Part shown: positions 40,727 to 48,142 of the stretch, one piece after another | How the letters are laid out: every line of letters begins with the position of its first letter | Numbering within the stretch: the first letter of the stretch is position 1 | Assembly (NCBI RefSeq): GCF_014191725.1 | Contig: NZ_JACHWZ010000030.1 | Coordinates: 1-55,373 of the forward strand | Reading direction: 5' to 3' | Source of the DNA: Microbulbifer rhizosphaerae | GTDB lineage: Bacteria; Pseudomonadota; Gammaproteobacteria; Pseudomonadales; Cellvibrionaceae | Length of the DNA stretch: 55,373 bases | Position numbers and translations under genes: made by a program | The notes under the pieces: model-generated | What the model saw: only the letters and a program-made list of their open reading frames with translations | The model's database searches: none | What the model was told of the DNA's origin: nothing

Positions 40727-41329
40727 ATGACAGAGCCCGCAGACGTACTGACTTTCTGGTTCGGCCAGGCGCAGCTCGACGCCGTCCCCGGCGCCGAGTA
40801 CCGCCAGCGGTGGTTTTCCGGCGACAGCAGTTTCGACAGCCAGATAGAGGAGGATTTCGGCGCGCAGGTGGAGGCCGCCCTGGCCGGGGAGCTGACCCAC
40901 TGGCGCCAGAGCCTGGAGGGGGAACTGGCCCTGGTGCTGGTGTGCGACCAGTTCACCCGCAACATCTACCGGGGCACCACCCGGGCCTACGCCGGCGATT
41001 CCCTGGCCCGTGACGCCGCCCTGACGGTGATCGAACGCGGCGACGAGCGCAAGCTGGGCCTCTACCAGCGTGCCTTCCTCGGTATGCCCCTGGAGCACGG
41101 AGAGACCCCGGAGATGCAGGCGCGATCGGTGGCTTACTTCGACAGGCTGCGACGCGACTACTTGAACGGCGCGGAGGCCGCCGCCCAGGCTGAGAACTTC
41201 TACCAGTACGCCCTCGCCCACCGCGAGGTCATCGAGGAATTCGGCCGCTATCCCCACCGCAACGCGGCACTGGGGCGGGAATCCACCCTCGCGGAGCAGA
41301 AATGGCTGGAAAAAGGGGGAGGTTTCTGA
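40727..41329 (+). CDS. DUF924 family protein
   Basis: A 200-residue soluble protein with the DUF924 pattern: 'VLTFWFGQAQLD' at the start, 'RWFSGDSSFDSQIEEDFG', 'LVLVCDQFTRNIYRGTTRAY' and 'FLGMPLEHGETPEMQ', ending 'EFGRYPHRNAALGRESTLAE'. The all-helical TPR-like fold is known for the family; the biochemical role is not. AAGGAG precedes the ATG. Its TGA overlaps the start of the LysE gene (TGATG). Confidence 0.9.
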   Translation: MTEPADVLTFWFGQAQLDAVPGAEYRQRWFSGDSSFDSQIEEDFGAQVEAALAGELTHWRQSLEGELALVLVCDQFTRNIYRGTTRAYAGDSLARDAALTVIERGDERKLGLYQRAFLGMPLEHGETPEMQARSVAYFDRLRRDYLNGAEAAAQAENFYQYALAHREVIEEFGRYPHRNAALGRESTLAEQKWLEKGGGF

Positions 41330-41946
41330 TGGATTGGCTCGCCTGGTTGTCCCTGGCCGGAATCTGCGCCCTGGGAGCCATGTCCCCCGGTCCCAGCCTG
41401 TTGATCGTACTGCGCAGCGCCGCCTCCGGCCCCCGCCAGGGTTTCGCCTGCGCCCTGGCCCACGGCGCCGCTATCGCCGTTTACGCCGGCCTCACCGCCT
41501 TTGGCCTGGCGGTGCTGATCACCCGCTCGCCGCTGCTGTTTACCGCCCTGCAGTGGGCCGGCGCGGCCATGTTGATCTATTTGGGTTGGAAGGCCCTGCG
41601 TGCACCGGCGCCGAATCCCGCAGCGGGCGCCATTCCCGCTCCGCAGCAGCCAACGGCCCGCTCCGCACTGCAGGGGTTCGGGGTGGCATTCTTCAACCCC
41701 AAGGTGGCCTTGTTCTTTACCGCCTTGTTCAGCCAGTTCGTGACGGAACAACAGGCGCTCACCACCAAACTGGGAATGGCCGCAATGGCGGCGGGCATCG
41801 ACGCCGGCTGGTACTGCCTGATCACTTTGGCAGTCCTCGCCGGACGCAATCGCAACTGGGTCGGCAACTCACTCGGGCACCGCCTGCAGCAGCTGTTCGG
41901 TGTCTTGCTGTTGGGGCTGGCGGCGCGGCTGGTGCTGACACTCTAG
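41329..41946 (+). CDS. LysE/RhtB family exporter
   Basis: A 205-residue inner-membrane amino acid exporter. The family signature 'GAMSPGPSLLIVLRSAASG' and 'GFACALAHGAAIAVYAGL' are at the N-terminus, 'LQWAGAAMLIYLGWKALR' in the middle and 'FGVAFFNPKVALFFTALFSQ' near 125. About six helices are predicted. It is coupled to DUF924 by a one-base overlap. The exported compound cannot be told from sequence. Confidence 0.92.
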   Translation: MDWLAWLSLAGICALGAMSPGPSLLIVLRSAASGPRQGFACALAHGAAIAVYAGLTAFGLAVLITRSPLLFTALQWAGAAMLIYLGWKALRAPAPNPAAGAIPAPQQPTARSALQGFGVAFFNPKVALFFTALFSQFVTEQQALTTKLGMAAMAAGIDAGWYCLITLAVLAGRNRNWVGNSLGHRLQQLFGVLLLGLAARLVLTL

Positions 41947-42007
41947 TTCCAGAAATTAGAAAATTAGAAAAGCCGCAAGGGAAGTGGGAAGTCGTGTTAC
42001 AACAGAC

Positions 42008-42105
42008 AGATAAAAAGAAGGCCCGCACTGCGGGCCTAAACATCTTACTGCGGGGTCGTGGCGGACCACCCGTTTGGGGGGGAGGCGGCCCGCCACTGAG
42101 TCTAT
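42008..42105 (-). ncRNA. Candidate small RNA with terminator, or bidirectional hairpins
   Basis: Read leftward, GTGGCGG and CCGCCAC arms (about 42058-42097) form one stem and GGCCCGC-AGT-GCGGGCC (42036-42020) a second, followed by TTCTTTTTATC, a good intrinsic terminator. A CATAAT lies just upstream at about 42110, but the -35 is unclear. No gene on the minus strand precedes this terminator, so a short independent RNA is a reasonable guess. The same hairpin could merely end the LysE transcript. The remaining gap (41947-42278) holds only the yebG promoter. Confidence 0.3.
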
Positions 42106-42190
42106 TATGGCAGCTGCAGCCTCTTTACGCGGACCACTCAACGCACGCCCCGCTCCACTTGTCGCACCACCAATAAATTTTACTTTCCGG

Positions 42191-42231
42191 TTGACACTGA
42201 ACACTTACACATATACTGTACATTTATACAG
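42191..42231 (+). promoter_or_regulatory. yebG promoter with LexA (SOS) box
   Basis: A -35 TTGACA (42191-42196) and a -10 around TATACT/TACTGT (42212-42219) precede yebG by about 60 bases. CTGTACATTTATACAG (42216-42231) matches the LexA consensus CTGT-N8-ACAG exactly and overlaps the -10, the classical layout for SOS repression. Confidence 0.88.
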
Positions 42232-42278
42232 ACAAACAAAACGCGTTAACAAATTCTTAAAAATACTGGAGGCGCAGA

Positions 42279-42617
42279 ATGGCCGTAGTAGCTGTGTGGA
42301 AATGCGATAGAGACGGAGCAATGTTCGACAACAAAAAAGATGCGGAAGAACACGATAAGATGCTGGAACTAGCCGCCAATATTACCTCGTTGATCGAGCG
42401 TCATATCGACGGTATCTCCGAACAGGCCGGCGAAGAGATCGGCCTTCTGCTGGCCAAGCGCAGGGACGACCTCGCCAAAGCCTGCAAGGGCAAACCGGAA
42501 GTACTGCTGGAATCCGACGGAAGGGAAACCAACGAAAGGGAATCCAACGAAAGGGAATCCGAACAGCAGGATGAGACCAGCGAAGAGCAGGTTACCCCCC
42601 TGGCCGCCAATCAATAG
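42279..42617 (+). CDS. yebG: YebG family SOS-induced protein
   Basis: A 112-residue protein of the YebG family, induced by DNA damage in E. coli. The N-terminal fold is recognisable ('MAVVAVWKCDRDGAMFDNKK', 'DAEEHDKMLELAANITSLIE'). The C-terminal tail is low-complexity and acidic, built from five-residue repeats (ESDGR, ETNER, ESNER, ESEQQ) encoded by 15-base units at about 42510-42569. A LexA box lies in its promoter and an intrinsic terminator follows, so it is a single-gene SOS unit. Molecular function is unknown in the family. Confidence 0.9.
   Translation: MAVVAVWKCDRDGAMFDNKKDAEEHDKMLELAANITSLIERHIDGISEQAGEEIGLLLAKRRDDLAKACKGKPEVLLESDGRETNERESNERESEQQDETSEEQVTPLAANQ
42510..42569 (+). 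repeat. 15-base tandem repeat in yebG tail
   Basis: Four in-frame 15-base units. The second and third (GAAACCAACGAAAGG and GAATCCAACGAAAGG) differ at two positions, while the flanking two are more diverged. They encode an acidic pentapeptide repeat. Length polymorphism by slippage is plausible. Confidence 0.8.
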
Positions 42618-42643
42618 ATTTTCACGATTCCATCCCTGTATCT

Positions 42644-42669
42644 GCCCGGCCCGCGCCGGGCTTTTTTGT
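42644..42669 (+). terminator. Intrinsic terminator of yebG
   Basis: GCCCGGC-CCGC-GCCGGGC followed by TTTTTTGTT, 26 bases after the yebG stop. A textbook Rho-independent terminator. Confidence 0.92.
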
Positions 42670-42710
42670 TGCCGATCCCATTTCCCTACCCCATCATTTC
42701 CCATCTCATG

Positions 42711-42764
42711 TAGGAGTGGCCGTTGGCTGCGATCGGCGTAGTTGCGAAGCGCTCCTACAGGTTT
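42711..42764. repeat. Decayed REP pair
   Basis: TGTAGGAGTGGCCGTTGGCT (from 42711) and an inverted GCGCTCCTACAG (about 42752-42763) form an imperfect hairpin between yebG and the MAPEG gene. The right arm overlaps the last codons of the MAPEG gene. Confidence 0.6.
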
Positions 42765-43150
42765 TTCACTGCGAGCCCTATATCGATGGCGGCCAGGACC
42801 AGTATCACCACCCAACTGAGCGCGGTCCCCCAGAAACGCCCCGGATGGTAACCACCGCCGCTGGCAGTAAAGCCAAAGGCGTGCACCAGGCGCGCCAGCA
42901 CAAAGACGCCACCAAAAATATGCAGCCAGAATGCGGAAAGTCCACCCAGCTCCGCAACCAGCATCAGTATCAATGCCAGCGGGATATATTCGACGGCGTT
43001 GGCGTGGGCGCGCACACGGACTTCGTTATCGGGGTCCCCGCCAGTGCCGAGGCCCACCTTGCCACTGCGGCGGAACTGCACTACGCGAAATGCCAGGGCG
43101 ATCACCAGGACTCCGCAAAGGCCCGCGTAGAGGGCTGTGATATTGGCCAT
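42755..43150 (-). CDS. MAPEG family membrane protein
   Basis: A 131-residue protein with four hydrophobic helices and the MAPEG hallmark 'RVRAHANAVEYIPLALILM' (near 45-63), then 'HIFGGVFVLARLVHAFGF'. Eukaryotic relatives are glutathione transferases/peroxidases of the membrane; bacterial roles are largely untested. The ATG has GGAG upstream. Its 3' end runs into a REP arm. It is next to the amidohydrolase pair but separated by about 70 bases. Confidence 0.9.
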   Translation of the reverse strand: MANITALYAGLCGVLVIALAFRVVQFRRSGKVGLGTGGDPDNEVRVRAHANAVEYIPLALILMLVAELGGLSAFWLHIFGGVFVLARLVHAFGFTASGGGYHPGRFWGTALSWVVILVLAAIDIGLAVKNL

Positions 43151-43220
43151 TTATATCTCCTGCTAAAAGGGCTTGTTTCGTAGGGTGCGCCCTACTCACG
43201 ATTGAGAGAATACTCTTAAA

Positions 43221-44531
43221 TCAAAACTTGTAACCGAAGTCGTGCCCCTGCTGCGGCTTCAGGTAGCGATCGCGCAGACGGGTGGAGCGGTTGACCAGCG
43301 ACTGGAGTTTACCGTCGATCAGCACCTCTTCCACATAGCTGGTAACTTCCAGGGGATCGCCGCTCCACACCACGATATCCGCCACCGCCCCCGGTTCGAT
43401 GGTACCGCCCTCGATACCGAACACCTCCGCCACATTGGCGCTGATGGACTTGAGCGCGTCCTCGTAGGGCAGGCCATTGGCCACCGCGTTGCCCGCGGAC
43501 TGGCGGGACAGGTAGACGTTGTGGGTGGAGGCGTAGTCCGGGCCACTGATCAGCACCGTCACGCCCGCGCGCTTTATCAGTGCCGCATTGTCCAGCCGCG
43601 CGCCCAGGCTCTCGAAGGAGATGGGCAGATTGTTCTGCGCATCGACGATCACTGGCACCCCGGCCTCCGCCAACTGGTCGGCGACCATCCAGCCCTCGGC
43701 CCCACCGAGCACCACCAGCTTCAGATCGAATTCCCGGGCCAACTGGATGGCCTGCAGTATATCGCTGGCCCGGTTGACGCTAACCAGCAGCGGCTGCTCT
43801 CCCCCGAGCAACGGCTGCAACGCCTCCAGATCGGCGAGGGAGTGGTTCAGTTCCCGCCATTCGCCGCGGCGGATCGCATCCCGGTTGGCCCGGTACTCCC
43901 GCGTCTCCTCCAGGGCATTTTTCACCTTGGCGTAGGCGCTGGCGCGGCTGCCACCGGCGAGCTGTCCGCCGGCCTCCCCCAGGTAGGCCCTCTGCCCCAG
44001 GTCGGTGGCCACCACGCTGTCGAAACCGCCGTCCAGCCTGATCGCAAAACTGCGCCCGGCGAAAACCCGCTGGGGGTTGCCGGCAGTGTCGCCCCACAGC
44101 TGGATACCCGGTAGCACCAGCGCACGGGTGACACCGCCGGCGCGGTTGAAGGGGATCAGGGTGGATTTGGGGTTGTAGGCGGGCAACGGGTCAAAGGCAC
44201 TGCCGATGCTCTCGCCGGTCACCGCGTAGTCGTTGGTGGCGCTGGCGGCACCGATCTCGGTGAGTCCCAGTTCCGATACCGGCGCGATCACTCCCGGGGT
44301 CACCACTTTGCCGGCAGCATCGATCACCCGGTCGGCACCGCCTTCCAAGGATGGGCCCACCGCTTCCACGCGGCCGTCGCGGATCAGGATATCCGCCCGC
44401 TCGAAACTGCCGGCGTCGGACAGGGTGTGTACCCTGCCGCCTTTGATCAACAGGGTTTCCGCCTGCGCAAACGGCGCCAGGCCCAAAAACAGAGTGCAGA
44501 TGGCCGCTTTGTATTTCGCTATCTTTTTCAC
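43221..44531 (-). CDS. Exported amidohydrolase-fold protein lacking the HxH motif
   Basis: A 436-residue protein with a signal peptide ('AAICTLFLGLAPFAQAE') and the composite amidohydrolase fold: 'LLIKGGRVHTLSDAGSFERA' at the N-terminus and 'GTIEPGAVADIVVWSGDPLE' near the C-terminus. Where active members have 'TPGxIDxHxH' this reads 'TPGVIAPVSELG', and other metal histidines are hard to find, so it probably does not bind the usual zinc pair. Its ATG overlaps the stop of the intact paralogue upstream (ATGA). It may be a non-catalytic partner subunit. Confidence 0.85.
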   Translation of the reverse strand: MKKIAKYKAAICTLFLGLAPFAQAETLLIKGGRVHTLSDAGSFERADILIRDGRVEAVGPSLEGGADRVIDAAGKVVTPGVIAPVSELGLTEIGAASATNDYAVTGESIGSAFDPLPAYNPKSTLIPFNRAGGVTRALVLPGIQLWGDTAGNPQRVFAGRSFAIRLDGGFDSVVATDLGQRAYLGEAGGQLAGGSRASAYAKVKNALEETREYRANRDAIRRGEWRELNHSLADLEALQPLLGGEQPLLVSVNRASDILQAIQLAREFDLKLVVLGGAEGWMVADQLAEAGVPVIVDAQNNLPISFESLGARLDNAALIKRAGVTVLISGPDYASTHNVYLSRQSAGNAVANGLPYEDALKSISANVAEVFGIEGGTIEPGAVADIVVWSGDPLEVTSYVEEVLIDGKLQSLVNRSTRLRDRYLKPQQGHDFGYKF

Positions 44532-45931
44532 AGCCGCTCTCCCTCCGCGTTCAGGATTCCCAGCTCGAAATCGCTATGGGGCTGGCGCGCCTTATCTGCG
44601 CGGTCGTACATCAGTTCGCCGTCGATAAACACCATTTCCGCCTTGGTGTAAACACTGAACGGGTTGCCGGACCAGAGCACTACATCCGCCATCTTGCCCT
44701 TCTCCAGGCTGCCGGTCTGCTCAGCAATGCCCAGGGCCTTGGCGGGGTTGAGGGTCATCCACACCACCGCATCCGCGGGCCCGATATCGAAACCAGCCCG
44801 CTGCCCCGCGGTCATGGCTTTGGCCACCTCCTGGTTGAGGCGCTGGATGCCCACGGCGGAATCCGAATGGATCATCGCACAGGCTTTGGCCTGGTCGACG
44901 ATGGCGATATTGGCCTCGGTCATATCGAAAGCCTCGTGCTTGAAGCCCCACCAGTCGGCCCACATGGCCGCGCAGACATTGTTCTCCGCCAACAGGTCCG
45001 CCACCTTATAGGCCTCCACCGCGTGGTGGAAGGTGGAGATCTGGAAACCGAACTCCCTGGCGATATCCATCATGATCGCCATCTCCTCACCCCGGTAACA
45101 ATGGTTGTGCACGAGGATGTCGCCGTTGAGTACGCCGGCCAGGGTCTCCAGTTCGAGGTCGCGCTCCGGCTTGTCACCGCCGTTTTTCTCGTAGCCTTCC
45201 CACGCTTTCCTGTAATTGGCCGCGGCGATCCAAGCCCTGCGGTAACCGGCCACATTGCCCATGCGGGTGGAGGGCGCGGTTCCCTTGCCGCCATAGACAC
45301 GCTTGGGATTCTCCCCGCAAGCCATCTTCAGGCCGTAAGGGGCACCGGGGAACTTCATATCCTGTACCCGGCGGCCGGGCACATTTTTCAGGGTCACGCC
45401 GCGGCCGCCGAACAGGTTGGCGGAACCTGGCAGTATCTGCAGGGTAGTCACGCCGCCGGCCAGAGCGAGAGCAAATTGCGGGTCCTGGGTCCACACCGAG
45501 TGCTCCGCCCACACTTCGGCGGTGTTCGGCGAGGTCATTTCATTGCCATCCTCAGAGGACTCGATGGCCGGCGCGGGGTAGTCGCCCAGGTGGGAGTGCA
45601 CGTCGATAATACCCGGAGTCACCCATTTGCCGCTGCCGTTCACCAACAACGCACCCTCGGGCGCTTTCAGCCCCTCACCTATCTCTGTGATTGCGCCGTC
45701 CTGCAGCAGCAGGTCAGTATTTTCCAGTTGCTCGCCGGTACCAGTGAGCAGAGTGGCCCCGACGATCAGCACCGGACGGGATTGAGTGACGGAGTAGGTG
45801 GAAGGAAAGGCCTGTTGACGGGCGAAATCCGCAGATTCGCCGCTTTTTTTGTCCCCCCCGCACCCGGCCAGAAACATTGCGGCGCACAAGGCGGCTGCAA
45901 TGCAACGAGCGTGCAACTGCATAACAATCAT
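44528..45931 (-). CDS. Amidohydrolase family lipoprotein
   Basis: A 467-residue envelope amidohydrolase. The N-terminus 'CIAAALCAAMFLAGC' is a lipoprotein signal. The metal motif is intact: 'TPGIIDVHSHLGDYPAPA' (near 112), 'ILVHNHCYRGEEM' (near 275), 'FHHAVEAYKVADL' and 'MIHSDSAVGIQRLN' with the catalytic Asp (near 360). Imidazolonepropionase/prolidase-like exported members hydrolyse cyclic amides or X-Pro dipeptides; the substrate here is open. The downstream paralogue is coupled by a four-base overlap, and an XRE regulator gene lies 80 bases upstream on the same strand. Confidence 0.9.
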   Translation of the reverse strand: MIVMQLHARCIAAALCAAMFLAGCGGDKKSGESADFARQQAFPSTYSVTQSRPVLIVGATLLTGTGEQLENTDLLLQDGAITEIGEGLKAPEGALLVNGSGKWVTPGIIDVHSHLGDYPAPAIESSEDGNEMTSPNTAEVWAEHSVWTQDPQFALALAGGVTTLQILPGSANLFGGRGVTLKNVPGRRVQDMKFPGAPYGLKMACGENPKRVYGGKGTAPSTRMGNVAGYRRAWIAAANYRKAWEGYEKNGGDKPERDLELETLAGVLNGDILVHNHCYRGEEMAIMMDIAREFGFQISTFHHAVEAYKVADLLAENNVCAAMWADWWGFKHEAFDMTEANIAIVDQAKACAMIHSDSAVGIQRLNQEVAKAMTAGQRAGFDIGPADAVVWMTLNPAKALGIAEQTGSLEKGKMADVVLWSGNPFSVYTKAEMVFIDGELMYDRADKARQPHSDFELGILNAEGERL

Positions 45932-46010
45932 CCAATTTATTGATATTGTGCGTACATGCTAACAGGAAGTACTTTTGCCGCCATTACCAAAACTGCCAAC
46001 CTGTCACTAT

Positions 46011-46337
46011 TTACGACGAATTGTATTTGCGCGGGGAAGACGCTCTCCGGCGCGTGTCGCCATCGGCAAGTATCGTGCCTTCTCCCCTCTCCGCCAGCTG
46101 GGCAAAAAATGACTCCAGTTCGCCGAGATGGCCCAGTGCCGCCAGCAGTTGCACCAGCGCCGCCAGGTTGCAGCCTCGCCCACTCTCAAACCGCTTCAAG
46201 GTGCTAAGGCCTACACCGGAATTCTCAGCCAGTGCCTCTTGGGAAATATTGCGGACCAGGCGCAGTCGACGGAAACGCTCCCCCAGGCGCGCCAGCACCT
46301 GCTGCTGTTCTCTGGGGTTTATCGGAGGCATAGGCAT
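46011..46337 (-). CDS. XRE family helix-turn-helix regulator
   Basis: A 108-residue DNA-binding protein with a Cro/C1-type domain ('LGERFRRLRLVRNISQEALA', 'SGVGLSTLKRFESGRGCNLA', residues 16-60). It resembles the regulators that usually precede HipA-like kinases, but no hipA follows here; instead the amidohydrolase pair lies 80 bases downstream on the same strand. The C-terminal tail is arginine-rich and short. It is divergent from the hybrid histidine kinase. Target genes are unknown. Confidence 0.88.
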   Translation of the reverse strand: MPMPPINPREQQQVLARLGERFRRLRLVRNISQEALAENSGVGLSTLKRFESGRGCNLAALVQLLAALGHLGELESFFAQLAERGEGTILADGDTRRRASSPRKYNSS

Positions 46338-46444
46338 TTTTCCCGTGAAAAGAAAATTATAGCTCTTTTATGGACTACTGTTCCCTAGACATTTCCCCAT
46401 CAGCGTGGTGCAATCCTTGCGAACGGCATATCCAGGATGGGTCG

Positions 46445-48073
46445 ATGGCGAACAATAAAATCCATATCGCTTCCACAAAAACCATCGCGGAGTCCCCTCC
46501 CCCCTCGCGGGATTCCCTGGAAATCTATCAGGCACTGCGCAAGAGCGAAGAGCGCTACCGGGAACTGGTCGAGCACGCCAATTCCATTATCATCCGCTGG
46601 GACAAGAACGGCGTCATCACCTTCTTTAACGAGTATGCGCAGCAGTTTTTCGGCTATACGGAAGACGAAATCATCGGCCGCCACGTGGTGGGCACCATTG
46701 TTCCCGCCAGCGAAAGCACCGGCCGTGACCTGCGCCCCCTGATGGAGCATATCTGCAACCACCCGGAAGAGCATCGCTACAACGTCAATGAAAACGTCAC
46801 CAAGAGTGGCAGGCGGGTATGGGTAGCCTGGACCAACAAGATACTGACCGATGACCGGGGCGAGGCCATCGGTGTACTGAGCATCGGCAGCGACATCACC
46901 AAGCAGCGCCTGCTGGAGGAAGAGCTGCGCCAGGCGCAAAAAATGCAGGCCATCGGCGAGCTGGCTGGCGGCATCGCCCACGACTTCAACAATATGATTC
47001 ACGGTATCAGCGGCTACGCGGAAGTAATCCACCAGATCACCAGCGACTCCCGCATTGCCGAATACGCCAACAACATTCTCACCACCGCCCACCACGCCGC
47101 GGAACTGACCAAACAGCTACTGACTTTTGCCCGCAAGGGTTCCTACCAGTTGATCGAATGCAACACTCACGAAATTATCCGCGATGTCTGCGCCATGCTG
47201 GAGCGCACCATCGACCGGCGCATTTACATCGAACAGCAGCTGGACGCCAGCCGCCCCCACGTGATGGGTGATCCGACACAGCTGAAAAGCGCATTGCTCA
47301 ACCTGGGGATCAATGCCAAGGATGCCATGCCCGAGGGCGGCTCCCTTAGCTTCTCTACCAGTAATGTGTCGGTGGGTGAGGAGATCACCATTTCCGATTT
47401 CGAAATCGCCCCGGGCCAGTATTTGCTGATCAATGTCAGCGACAGCGGTACCGGCATGTCGGCGGAAATACGCCGACGCATCTTCGAGCCGTTTTTCACC
47501 ACCAAGGAAAGCGGGCGCGGTGCCGGCCTGGGTCTCGCGGCAGTCTATGGCACCACTCACCTGCACAAAGGCGCGATTCGCTGCCGCAGCCGCGAGGGCC
47601 AGGGCAGCAGCTTCGATCTCTACTTGCCCATTATCAGGGACAGCGCCAGGCAACCGCGACCAGGCGCGGCAGATTCGCCCAGGGAGCGAAAAATTCACAT
47701 CATGCTGGTGGATGACGAAGCCATAGTGCGCAGCTACTCGAAAACCCTGTTCGAAATGCACGGCCACAGGGTGGAGACTTTTTCCACTGCGGAAGAGGCG
47801 ATCAGCCACTACCGGCAACACTTCCGGGAAATCGACCTGGTGCTGTTGGATATGATCATGCCGAAGATGGATGGCCAGCAGCTATTCGCTTTTCTCAAGC
47901 GCATCAACCCGGAGATCCGCGCGATCCTCGCCACCGGCTATAGCGTGGAAAGCAAGGTGCAGGAGATTCTTGCCGACGGCATTCTCGACTGTATCCAGAA
48001 ACCCTTTACCTACGAGCAGCTGCAGCAGAAAATTGAAAAGCTGGTGGCGGAGGGAGTTTTGGCTGAGCCGTAG
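46445..48073 (+). CDS. Hybrid histidine kinase (PAS-HisKA-HATPase-REC)
   Basis: A 542-residue cytoplasmic sensor kinase with no membrane segment. A PAS domain (about 40-155: 'WDKNGVITFFNEYAQQFFGY') is followed by the H-box 'GELAGGIAHDFNNMIHG' (His near 178). An ATPase domain with N-box 'LLNLGINAKDAMPEGG', 'DSGTGMS' and 'GRGAGLGLAAVYG' comes next. The receiver domain ('IMLVDDEAIVRSY', phospho-Asp in 'LVLLDMIMPKMDG' near 467, 'ATGYS', 'QKPFTYEQL') is C-terminal. The layout matches NtrB/PAS-type hybrids without an output domain. I use the ATG at 46445, with AGGA seven bases upstream; one at 46370 has no ribosome site. Confidence 0.93.
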   Translation: MANNKIHIASTKTIAESPPPSRDSLEIYQALRKSEERYRELVEHANSIIIRWDKNGVITFFNEYAQQFFGYTEDEIIGRHVVGTIVPASESTGRDLRPLMEHICNHPEEHRYNVNENVTKSGRRVWVAWTNKILTDDRGEAIGVLSIGSDITKQRLLEEELRQAQKMQAIGELAGGIAHDFNNMIHGISGYAEVIHQITSDSRIAEYANNILTTAHHAAELTKQLLTFARKGSYQLIECNTHEIIRDVCAMLERTIDRRIYIEQQLDASRPHVMGDPTQLKSALLNLGINAKDAMPEGGSLSFSTSNVSVGEEITISDFEIAPGQYLLINVSDSGTGMSAEIRRRIFEPFFTTKESGRGAGLGLAAVYGTTHLHKGAIRCRSREGQGSSFDLYLPIIRDSARQPRPGAADSPRERKIHIMLVDDEAIVRSYSKTLFEMHGHRVETFSTAEEAISHYRQHFREIDLVLLDMIMPKMDGQQLFAFLKRINPEIRAILATGYSVESKVQEILADGILDCIQKPFTYEQLQQKIEKLVAEGVLAEP

Positions 48074-48142
48074 GTGCGCACCGTTCCAAAGCTGGTGTAG
48101 ATATCCCGTCCCGCGGTGCGCACATCGCACCCTACGAAACGG
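48074..48142. repeat. Palindromic repeat between converging genes
   Basis: TAGGTGCGCACCG (48071-48083) and CGGTGCGCAC with GCGCACATCGCACCCTACG (about 48113-48138) form a hairpin of the 'CGTAGGGTGCGC' REP class. A single CGTAGGGTGCGC also occurs at about 43180. It separates the converging kinase and yjfC-like genes and may end both transcripts. Confidence 0.6.

Noticed and set aside
44576..45943. 455-codon frame opposite the amidohydrolase lipoprotein
   Set aside because: Histidine-rich antisense shadow; the minus-strand gene has an intact metal motif and signal peptide.
46011..46337. HipBA toxin-antitoxin module
   Set aside because: Only the HipB-like XRE protein is present; no kinase gene of the HipA type lies on either side.
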